A stretch of DNA of 51,049 bases from positions 1 through 51,049 of the forward strand of contig CAVGTF010000003.1 in assembly GCA_963632245.1 (NCBI GenBank), read 5' to 3'. Origin of the DNA: UBA1724 sp963632245 (lineage in GTDB: Bacteria; Verrucomicrobiota; Lentisphaeria; Oligosphaerales; Oligosphaeraceae). The notes under the pieces were generated by a model. It ran no database searches. It was not told the origin of the DNA and saw only the letters and a program-made list of their open reading frames with translations. The position numbers and the translations under genes were made by a program. Positions 16,698-23,183 of this stretch are shown here, piece by piece (within the stretch, counting starts at the first letter, position 1; each line of letters begins with the position of its first letter).

Positions 16698-18022
16698 GGG
16701 CGGAGGCCCTCCTTCGGCAGGGTTTGACACAGAAAATTCTCTAGGGCCAGCAATTCGCTGGAGATGCCGCCGCTGTTGATGGCGGCGATGATGTCCCGGA
16801 GACGCTGGATGGCGCGCAACAGCTCCTGGGGAGTGTAGTTCATGCTTTGGTCGGCAAGGAATTTGATACGCCAGGTGCTCTTCTGATTGACGGCCTCGCC
16901 GTATTTCTCCGCGAGCGCCTTCTTGCCGTCCGCATCCAGGGAATCCAGATGCTCCTTCAGGGCGAATCCGTTGCGGAAATGCATCTCCGCCATGCAGATG
17001 CGCAGTGCCATGTAGTAGCGGAACTGCTTCGCTAGTGTGTACAGCATCATTCGCGCGTCGACCAGGGGGGTTCTGCTGACGCTGGCGACCTGCTCCGTTA
17101 GAGCGAGGGACAGGGAGAGATTGCGGGCTCCCACGGGATCCCCCAGGGCCCAGTTTTCTGGGGCCTCGTAGACAGAACCGAGGAGTTGTACGGCCTCCCC
17201 GGAGATGGGCGTCGCGCCATCGCCACCCATGTAGCAGACAAGCTTCTCCAGCTCGTTGTCTACGTAGGCCTCATTCCAGCCCAGGTTGCTCACCATGGCG
17301 GTGCGCGCCTCTTTAGAAATGGTGACGCCCTTCTGCGACGCACGCTCGGAGATCATGGTCTCCATCTTTTCTTCCCAGTTCTTTGGCCTCGGGGCTTTTG
17401 TGTCAGTGATCAGCAGGGAGTATTCCTCTACCTGCCCGAGGTCCTTGCAGATGATGTACAGCGGGCTGTCGCTGGCACAACCTGTTCCTTCCAGGAGCAG
17501 GTAGATGTCACTGGGAAATTCGGGACGGGGATCCGGGGTGGGTTTGGCGCCCTTCGGAGTGGGTCGCTTGAACTTGTACAGGAATTTTGCGAGTGCGCGT
17601 ACGCCCAGGGAATCCGGCTCCTCCTCGTCAAATTCTATTTCGGGGGGCTCGCCGGGCTTCTGGCGCTTGCGGGGCTTCTTCGGCGCGCCTTTCTCCTCTT
17701 TTTTGTCATCGCTTGAGGCGGGTTTCCCTGTGGAGAAGGCGAAGCGCTTGAGCCAGATGGTCTTGGTATCCTGTCCCATGAAGGGCGGTTCCCGGAGGGA
17801 TCCAATGACCCTCGAGAGCATCTGTGAGGCGGGGGAGTCCTCGCTCTCCGAAATGAGATCCACGGCGAACTCGTTCGGCGATTCGCCTGCCAGCAACCGG
17901 TAGAGCTCCTTCGCACGGGCATGGATTTTGCCAGTGTCAGTGCCTGTTACCAGGTAGACATGGGTCTTCTTTGCCAGGTCTTCTGGTTTTTCGGTTTTGT
18001 CCTGTTCGGGAGTGCTCGCCAT
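16694..18022 (-). CDS. holA: DNA polymerase III delta subunit-like protein
   Basis: The delta subunit of the clamp loader opens the beta clamp. The 442-aa product has an N-terminal region VYLVTGTDTGKIHARAKEL (degenerate P-loop position). The C-terminal collar-type helical domain (about 310-435) contains LSLALTEQVASVSRTPL and QLLRAIQRLRDI-type helices. Typical HolA is about 340 aa; the excess is mostly a Lys/Glu/Pro-rich insertion at about 95-160 (DDKKEEKGAPKKPRKRQKPG). Start is the ATG at 18022; the frame is open 25 codons upstream. Family assignment rests on architecture more than on a sharp motif. Confidence 0.7.
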   Translation of the reverse strand: MASTPEQDKTEKPEDLAKKTHVYLVTGTDTGKIHARAKELYRLLAGESPNEFAVDLISESEDSPASQMLSRVIGSLREPPFMGQDTKTIWLKRFAFSTGKPASSDDKKEEKGAPKKPRKRQKPGEPPEIEFDEEEPDSLGVRALAKFLYKFKRPTPKGAKPTPDPRPEFPSDIYLLLEGTGCASDSPLYIICKDLGQVEEYSLLITDTKAPRPKNWEEKMETMISERASQKGVTISKEARTAMVSNLGWNEAYVDNELEKLVCYMGGDGATPISGEAVQLLGSVYEAPENWALGDPVGARNLSLSLALTEQVASVSRTPLVDARMMLYTLAKQFRYYMALRICMAEMHFRNGFALKEHLDSLDADGKKALAEKYGEAVNQKSTWRIKFLADQSMNYTPQELLRAIQRLRDIIAAINSGGISSELLALENFLCQTLPKEGLRP

Positions 18023-18164
18023 AAGGGCGTACTGTAATGCAAAAGGCCGGGCGCATGTTGACGCGCAGGCGCGTACGAGTAGGCCGGCGGTACGCAAAAG
18101 ACGGCCCCTCGGCGCATGTCCGAAGAACCGTCTGTTGCAGGAAAGTTTGGGAGAAGAAAGAGGG

Positions 18165-18235
18165 TGGCGGAGCGCGCCGCAGGCGGTCCAAAATCTACTC
18201 CCTACTACCTCCTCCTTTCTACCTATTTCTTGTGT
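18165..18235 (-). repeat. Dispersed intergenic repeat, copy C (partial)
   Basis: Downstream of the nfnB stop (18223-18225) the minus strand reads a GTAG-rich purine tract (GGAGGAGGTAGTAGGGAGTAG) followed by a GC hairpin core (GCCTGCGGCGCGC). The same pieces occur in copies near 32.14-32.42 kb and 35.20-35.38 kb. The tract begins inside the stop codon context of nfnB. Only one end of the element is visible here. Confidence 0.55.
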
Positions 18236-19650
18236 TGTTCCAGATACTGGTTGATGCCGCGGGCGGCCTTTCGACCCTCTCCCATGGCAAGGATGACGGT
18301 GGCTGCTCCCAGGACGATGTCACCGCCGGCGAAGACGCCGGGGATGGAGGTCTCGTTGGTCTCGGGATTCACCACGATGTTCCCCTTCTTGTTGATCTCC
18401 AGGCCGGGAGTGGTGGTGGGGATGAGGGGATTGGAGCCATTGCCCACGGCGACGATGACGGTATCCACATCCAGAGTGAACTCGCTGCCGGGGATTTCCA
18501 CGGGGGAGCGTCGTCCGGAGGCATCGGGCTCGCCTAGCTCGTATTTCAGGCACTCCAGGGCGCGGACGCGTCCCTGCTCGTCTCCGAGGACCTGTTTGGC
18601 GTTCTGGAGAGTCCGGAACTCCACGCCCTCCTCCTGCGCGTGATGGATCTCCTCCTTTCGGGCGGGGATCTCCACCAGGGAGCGGCGGTAGATCAGGTAG
18701 ACCTTCTCGGCACCCAGGCGCAGCGCCATGCGGCTGGCGTCCATGGCCACATTTCCGCCGCCCAGGACCGCCACGCGCTTGCCGTGCCAGTAGGGGGTGT
18801 CGGCCTCGCCCTCGCGGTATGCCTTCATGAGGTTCGCGCGGGTGAGGTATTCGTTTGCGCTGAAGACACCGGTGAGATTCTCGCCGGGGATGTTCATGAA
18901 CTTGGGCAGTCCGGCGCCGGCGCCCACGAAGACGGCATCAAAGCCGTCCTTTTCCATGAGATCGGTGAGCTTCCGGGTGCGTCCCACCACGTAGTTGGTC
19001 TCCAGGTGCACGCCCAGCTTCTGCAGCCCCTGGATCTCCCGGCGGACAATTGCCTTGGGGAGACGGAATTCGGGGATGCCGTAGACGAGGACGCCGCCGG
19101 GCTGGTGGAAGGCCTCGAAGACGGTGACCTCGTGACCCGCGCGGGCGCAGTCGGCGGCCACGGTGATGGAGGCGGGGCCGGAACCGATGACGGCGATGCG
19201 GCGGCCGGTGGCGGGCGCCTTCTCGGGAGCGGCATCGGCGTTGTCGTCCTGTGCGGCCAAGTCAGCGCAGAAGCGCTCCACGCGTCCGATGGCCACGGCC
19301 TTGTCCACATCCTTGAAGATCTTTCCCACGGTGCAGTTCTTCTGGCACTGCTTTTCCTGGGGGCAGACGCGTCCGCAGACGGCGGGCAACAGCGAGCTCT
19401 TCCGGATGGTGGCCAATGCGCCGGCGAAATCGCCGGTGGAGGCCTGTTCCAGGAAGGCGGGGATATCGATCGAGACGGGGCAGCCCTCCACGCAGGGGTG
19501 GTTTGCGCAGTGGAGGCACCGCGAGGCCTCCAGCTGTGCCTGGGCGGGAGTGTAGCCCAGGGCGACCTCTTTCATGTTGTGCGCACGGATCCCGGGCTCC
19601 TGCTCAGGCATCGCCTGAGGGGGGATCGCCATTTTTTCCTTGGGAGTCAT
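18223..19650 (-). CDS. nfnB: NfnB: NADPH-binding subunit of NADH-dependent ferredoxin:NADP+ oxidoreductase
   Basis: Flavin-based electron-bifurcating transhydrogenase subunit, related to the GOGAT small subunit; often annotated gltA, gltD or sudA. The 475-aa product has two [4Fe-4S] motifs: C45-x2-C48-x4-C53-x3-C57 and C92-x3-C96-x5-C102-x3-C106. An FAD motif VIGSGPAS is at about 154-161, and an NADPH motif VLGGGNVAMDAS lies in the second half. The ATG at 19650 overlaps the nfnA stop (ATGA), so the two subunits are translationally coupled. Without NfnA it could be read as glutamate synthase beta; the NfnA partner makes Nfn far more likely. Confidence 0.92.
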   Translation of the reverse strand: MTPKEKMAIPPQAMPEQEPGIRAHNMKEVALGYTPAQAQLEASRCLHCANHPCVEGCPVSIDIPAFLEQASTGDFAGALATIRKSSLLPAVCGRVCPQEKQCQKNCTVGKIFKDVDKAVAIGRVERFCADLAAQDDNADAAPEKAPATGRRIAVIGSGPASITVAADCARAGHEVTVFEAFHQPGGVLVYGIPEFRLPKAIVRREIQGLQKLGVHLETNYVVGRTRKLTDLMEKDGFDAVFVGAGAGLPKFMNIPGENLTGVFSANEYLTRANLMKAYREGEADTPYWHGKRVAVLGGGNVAMDASRMALRLGAEKVYLIYRRSLVEIPARKEEIHHAQEEGVEFRTLQNAKQVLGDEQGRVRALECLKYELGEPDASGRRSPVEIPGSEFTLDVDTVIVAVGNGSNPLIPTTTPGLEINKKGNIVVNPETNETSIPGVFAGGDIVLGAATVILAMGEGRKAARGINQYLEQHKK

Positions 19651-20504
19651 TTCGTGAAGATTCCTGCTTTGCAAAGGTGTTCGCGTGCCTGGGCTTCCTG
19701 GGGCTTGAAGGCGCCCATGCGCTGGATCATCTGGTCCCAGTCCACTTCGTGGGCATCGAATTCGGGGCCATCCACGCAGACGAAGCGGGTCTTGCCGCCT
19801 ACGGTGACGCGGCAGCCGCCGCACATTCCCGTGCCGTCAATCATGATGGTATTGAGAGAGACGGTGGTCTTGACGCCGAAGGGCTTGGTGGCCAACGCGC
19901 AGAATTTCATCATGATGGGCGGGCCGATGGCGATGACCTCGTCAACCTCGCCGGCCTCGCAGAGCTCCTTGAGGGGATCGGTGACCACGCCCTTGCGTCC
20001 GGAAGAGCCGTCGTCGGTGATGAGGATCAGCCGGTCGCCGGCGATGCGGCGCATTTCGTCTTCCATGACGAAGAGGCCCTTGTTGCGGGCGCCCATGATG
20101 ATGGTCACCTGGTTTCCGGCGGCCTTGAGGGCCTGCGCAATGGGGTGCATGGGCGCTACGCCAATGCCGCCGCCGACGCAGACCACGCGGCCCGGCTTCT
20201 CGCCATTCTCGCCGCGGATTTCGGTGGGGCGTCCCAGGGGGCCCAGGATGGCGGGGATGTCGTCACCCACATTCAAGGCGCCCAGACGCATGGTGGTGGC
20301 GCCGACCTTCTGGAAAATAAGGGTGATGGTGCCCTTTTCGGGATCGGCGTCGGCGATGGTGAGGGGGATTCTCTCTCCCAACTCCTGGTCCACCATGAGA
20401 ATGATGAACTGTCCGGCCTTCCGCTCGCGGGCGATGAGGGGCGCCTCCACTTCCAGCAGGAAGACGTTCTCCGAAAGCTGTTGTTTTTTGAGGATTTTGT
20501 GCAT
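19647..20504 (-). CDS. nfnA: NfnA: FAD/[2Fe-2S] subunit of NADH-dependent ferredoxin:NADP+ oxidoreductase
   Basis: The 285-aa ferredoxin-NADP reductase-like subunit binds FAD, NAD(H) and a [2Fe-2S] cluster. The N-terminal flavin domain (about 1-95) is followed by the nucleotide-binding GGGIGVAPMHPIA (about 111-123). The cluster motif IDGTGMCGGC-x11-C gives D223, C228, C231 and C243, the three-Cys/one-Asp ligand set known for NfnA. With nfnB it links NADH, ferredoxin and NADP pools in anaerobes. It is first in the operon; no clear Shine-Dalgarno sequence precedes the ATG. gdhA, an NADPH consumer, lies next upstream on the same strand. Confidence 0.92.
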   Translation of the reverse strand: MHKILKKQQLSENVFLLEVEAPLIARERKAGQFIILMVDQELGERIPLTIADADPEKGTITLIFQKVGATTMRLGALNVGDDIPAILGPLGRPTEIRGENGEKPGRVVCVGGGIGVAPMHPIAQALKAAGNQVTIIMGARNKGLFVMEDEMRRIAGDRLILITDDGSSGRKGVVTDPLKELCEAGEVDEVIAIGPPIMMKFCALATKPFGVKTTVSLNTIMIDGTGMCGGCRVTVGGKTRFVCVDGPEFDAHEVDWDQMIQRMGAFKPQEAQAREHLCKAGIFTK

Positions 20505-20665
20505 AGATGGGAATGGGGGATAGTCCGTCCTGCGGTTCCGAAAAGACGGCCTTGTGTGCGTTGCGCGTGTGTTCGCGGAATGGCGCTCTTTTGCGGAATG
20601 TCGCAGGACAGGAAAACCCCTGTCGCGTGCTCGATCGGTGGGGACCGCGGGCGGCAGGGGAGTCG

Positions 20666-20698
20666 GGCGGGGGAACCGATGGATTCGGCTCCCCCGCC
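20666..20698 (-). terminator. Strong hairpin after gdhA, possible terminator
   Basis: A perfect 9-bp GC stem (GGCGGGGGA at 20666-20674 with TCCCCCGCC at 20690-20698), with a further 4-bp stem inside the loop, lies 28 bases after the gdhA stop. No T-run follows on the minus strand, so intrinsic termination is uncertain; it may instead protect the mRNA end. Confidence 0.45.
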
Positions 20699-20725
20699 TC
20701 GGATTGGTTGTGGGGAGGATAGACT

Positions 20726-22096
20726 CTACACGCCCTGTGCCAGCATGGCGTCGGCCACCTTGGTGAAGCCGGCGATGTTGGCGCCCATGACGTAGTTGCC
20801 CTCGTGACCGTACTTGGCGGCGGCCTGGTAGGCGTTGTCGTGGATGGCGCCCATGATGCCCTTCAGCTTGCTGTCGACCTCGGCGGCGCTCCAGGAGAGA
20901 CGCTCGGAGTTCTGGGTCATCTCCAGACCGCTGGTGGCAACGCCACCGGCGTTGGCGGCCTTGCCGGGAGCATAGAGGATCTTGGCCTCCAGGAAGGCCT
21001 CGACCGCCTCGGGAGTGGAGGGCATGTTGGCACCCTCGGCAACCAGCTGGCAGCCGTGGGCCAGCAGATACTTGGCGTCAGAGCCATCCAGCTCGTTCTG
21101 GCGGCTGCAGGGGAACGCGCAGTCCACGTGCTCCACGACCTGCCAGGGACGCGCCTTGGCGAAGAACTTGGCGCCGGGAATCTCCTTGACGATCTCGCTG
21201 AGCTCGCCGCGGCGGACGCCCTTGAGTTCCATGACCAGGGAGAGGGTCTCGGGAGTGATGCCGCTCTCGACATAGAGAGCGCCGGAGCGGTCGGAGAGGG
21301 TCACCACCTTGGCGCCCAGCTCCATGAGCTTCTTGGCGGCGAAGCTGGCGACATTGCCGGCGCCGGAGACCGCGCAGACCTTGCCTTCCAGGGTGCCCTT
21401 CTTCACGGCAACCATGTTCTGGGCGAAGTACACGCAGCCATAGCCGGTGGCCTCGGGACGGATCAGGGAGCCGCCGAAGGAGAGGCCCTTGCCGGTCAAA
21501 ACGCCAGTCCAGTCGTTGCGGATGCGGCGATAGGCGCCGAAGAGGTAGCCGATCTCGCGGCCGCCAACGTTCATGTCACCGGCGGGCACGTCGGTGTCGG
21601 GACCGATGTGGCGGAAGAGCTCGTTCATGAAGCTCTGGCAGAAGCGCATGACCTCCATGTCGCTGCAGCGCACGCCGGGGGTGTGGGGGCTCTGCTTGGG
21701 GTTGAAGTCACTGCCGCCCTTGGCACCACCCATGGGAAGGGTGGTCAGGGAGTTCTTGAAGACCTGCTCGAAACCCAGGAACTTCAGGACGGACAGGTTC
21801 ACGGTGGGGTCGAAGCGCAGACCGCCCTTGAAGGGACCAATGGCGGAGTTGAACTGCACACGATAGCCGCGGTTCACACGGACAATGCCCTTGTCGTCAA
21901 CCCAGGGAACACGGAACATGATGGTGCGCTCGGGCTCCACCAGACGCTCCAGGATGGCCTGGCTCTGGTAGGCGGGGTTGGCGTCAATGACGGGGGCGAG
22001 GGTGGTCAGAACCTCCTCAACTGCCTGCAAAAACTCAGGCTGGTCGGCGTTCTTGGCACGGACATCCGCGAGGACGGAATCAATGTACTGGCTCAT
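20726..22096 (-). CDS. gdhA: NADP-type glutamate dehydrogenase (hexameric)
   Basis: Assimilates ammonia: 2-oxoglutarate + NH4+ + NADPH gives glutamate. The 456-aa product has the Glu/Leu/Phe/Val dehydrogenase core with substrate and catalytic lysines K90 (GPFKGGLRF), K114 (VFKNSL) and K126 (GGAKGGSD). The Rossmann domain follows (VSGAGNVASFAA). Length matches the bacterial NADP hexameric form. TAAGGAG lies about 12 bases before the ATG. It has a leader of about 190 bases from a predicted sigma-54 promoter (22299-22314) with two upstream palindromes, so nitrogen control by the divergent activator at 23184 is likely. NfnAB could supply its NADPH. Confidence 0.97.
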   Translation of the reverse strand: MSQYIDSVLADVRAKNADQPEFLQAVEEVLTTLAPVIDANPAYQSQAILERLVEPERTIMFRVPWVDDKGIVRVNRGYRVQFNSAIGPFKGGLRFDPTVNLSVLKFLGFEQVFKNSLTTLPMGGAKGGSDFNPKQSPHTPGVRCSDMEVMRFCQSFMNELFRHIGPDTDVPAGDMNVGGREIGYLFGAYRRIRNDWTGVLTGKGLSFGGSLIRPEATGYGCVYFAQNMVAVKKGTLEGKVCAVSGAGNVASFAAKKLMELGAKVVTLSDRSGALYVESGITPETLSLVMELKGVRRGELSEIVKEIPGAKFFAKARPWQVVEHVDCAFPCSRQNELDGSDAKYLLAHGCQLVAEGANMPSTPEAVEAFLEAKILYAPGKAANAGGVATSGLEMTQNSERLSWSAAEVDSKLKGIMGAIHDNAYQAAAKYGHEGNYVMGANIAGFTKVADAMLAQGV

Positions 22097-22298
22097 CTTG
22101 GACGATGCTCCTTAACTTGCGTTTGGGGTGGAATCAGGGAAACAAGGCAAAAAACAAAGGGACAATGACCGGTACGCACGCAAAAAAAGCGAATAATCCC
22201 CCCTTGGTTCAAATCAGAAACAGGAGGGAACGCTATGCGGGCGGAGTAGAGACAAGGGGGAATATTCCCCTTGTTTGCTCATGCGGTCATCCCAAATG
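22097..22298 (-). other. gdhA leader region
   Basis: About 190 bases between the predicted sigma-54 start point (near 22288) and the gdhA ATG. It contains a near-palindrome (22253-22273) and several CCCCTTG-type half sites, but no riboswitch architecture I recognise and no credible open frame. Confidence 0.4.
22253..22273. promoter_or_regulatory. Inverted repeat in the gdhA leader
   Basis: Arms CAAGGGG (22253-22259) and CCCCTTG (22267-22273) flank GAATATT; the core GGGGAATATTCCCC is fully palindromic. It lies at about +15 to +35 of the predicted transcript. It could be an operator or a leader hairpin. A weaker version (GGGGAAAACGCCCCTTG) is at about 22340-22356. Confidence 0.4.
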
Positions 22299-22314
22299 AG
22301 CAAAATATATGCCA
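22299..22314 (-). promoter_or_regulatory. Sigma-54 promoter (-24/-12) of gdhA
   Basis: On the minus strand TGGCATATATTTTGCT matches the consensus TGGCAC-N5-TTGCW in GG (-24), GC (-12) and spacing. It has the same geometry as the activator's promoter at 23119-23134. The predicted start is near 22288. Confidence 0.7.
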
Positions 22315-22359
22315 TAGGGGACGGTTTTCCGGAATTTGAGGGGAAAACGCCCCTTGGAT

Positions 22360-22376
22360 TTTACAAAATATGTAAA
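22360..22376. promoter_or_regulatory. Upstream activator palindrome 1 at gdhA
   Basis: TTTACA-N5-TGTAAA perfect palindrome centred at 22368. It is 55 bp upstream of the gdhA -24 GG and about -80 from the predicted start. The same TTACA-N5-TGTAA palindrome sits at the matching distance upstream of the sigma-54 activator gene. Confidence 0.65.
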
Positions 22377-22390
22377 TTCAAAATCCGACT

Positions 22391-22407
22391 GTTACATTTC
22401 CCGTAAC
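22391..22407. promoter_or_regulatory. Upstream activator palindrome 2 at gdhA
   Basis: GTTAC-N7-GTAAC palindrome centred at 22399, about -111 from the predicted gdhA start. Its TTACATTTCCC is identical to 23092-23102 upstream of the activator gene. Two sites in tandem are typical of enhancer regions. Confidence 0.55.
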
Positions 22408-22413
22408 AATCTT

Positions 22414-22962
22414 TCAAGATCTTGTTGGCTCGATCTTCACGAAGTTTCCGCGCTGGTTTTTCCAGTCCTCCAGGAGTTCCTTTGCCCGTGGGGAGTTTGT
22501 GACGGCCACGTGTTCACGGACCAGTCGTTTGAGGGTTTTTTCCTCGGGGGTATCGGGGAGGATTCGTTTTGCGGGGTTCGTGGGGCGGTGGAGGAGTTCT
22601 CCGGCGGGGTCGTAGGCGTACGCGGCGCCTGCGGCGACGACGCTGGCGAAATCGGTTCCTGGGAAGGTGAGGATGAGTGCCCTTCCGCCGTGGAGTTCCC
22701 GGCAGTCACCGGGGCCTGCGGAATCGGCCACGAAGGTGATGCCCTCCATGGAGGATTCGCCGACCACCTCTTCCATGGCGCCCAGGACATGGATGGTCAT
22801 CCATTCCGGCGGGGCGCCGGAGTCCTTCGACGCGGAGTCTCCCCGGTTCCGGGAGGCATTGCGGCCCCCAGGAACGCCTGCGGCACCATCACGGCGGTCC
22901 TTCGGGGAACGCCTGCGGTCCAGCAGGGAGGTTGGATTCTCGTTGTCGGAGTTGTCTTTCAT
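22414..22962 (-). pseudogene. Remnant resembling the C-terminal end of glutamate synthase large subunit
   Basis: The frame encodes 182 aa. Residues about 80-182 resemble the last part of the GltB GXGXG domain and C-terminus: HGGRALILTFPGTDFAS, then AAGAAYAYDPAGELLHR, then LVREHVAVTNSPRAKELLED and a final NFVKIEP. In GltB this is the end of a protein of about 1500 aa; the glutamine amidotransferase and FMN/Fe-S domains are missing. The first 55 residues are low-complexity and carry a duplicated GGAACGCCTGCGG sequence. No Shine-Dalgarno sequence precedes the ATG at 22962. It may still be translated as a small GXGXG-like protein; I favour a decayed gltB. Confidence 0.6.
22871..22918. repeat. Duplicated GGAACGCCTGCGG motif inside the gltB-like remnant
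   Basis: Identical 13-mers at 22871-22883 and 22906-22918, separated by 22 bases and flanked by GGCGGTCC-type sequence. The GCCTGCGG core is shared with the hairpin of the dispersed intergenic repeat (copies at 18.2, 32.4 and 35.3 kb). Confidence 0.5.
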
Positions 22963-23058
22963 GGAGGGAGTTGCGGATTTTCACCAGGGGAATCTTTGGA
23001 CGTAAAGAAAAGCAAGGGGCGTGCCAGACGCCAATCCGAAAATTGTCTCCGGGAAGTG

Positions 23059-23102
23059 TTACAGAAAATGTAAAGAATGGTCTTTTATGGATTACATTTC
23101 CC
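23059..23102. promoter_or_regulatory. Upstream activator sites of the sigma-54 activator gene
   Basis: A TTACA-N5-TGTAA palindrome at 23059-23073 is centred 54 bp before the -24 GG (about -79). A second site begins at 23092 with TTACATTTCCC, identical in 11 bases to the gdhA distal site. Both suggest that one protein binds upstream of the activator gene and of gdhA. Confidence 0.6.
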
Positions 23103-23118
23103 TGTCGTGACCGGTTGC

Positions 23119-23134
23119 TGGCACGGTGGTTGCT
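23119..23134 (+). promoter_or_regulatory. Sigma-54 promoter of the activator gene
   Basis: TGGCACGGTGGTTGCT matches the -24/-12 consensus (TGGCACG-N4-TTGCW) at every defined base. The predicted start is near 23145, leaving a 39-base leader to the ATG at 23184. Confidence 0.85.
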
Positions 23135-23183
23135 CAAGTTCCGAAAGTGTTTTTGTGTTTCTCCCTTCACCTCCTTTTCCGTT

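Noticed and set aside
18640..20523. 627-codon plus-strand open frame
   Set aside because: Covers nfnB and nfnA in antisense; a by-product of their composition.
22200..22222. GGTTCAAATC, similar to the T-loop of a tRNA
   Set aside because: The flanking bases cannot form the 5-bp T stem, and no acceptor or anticodon arm is found around it.
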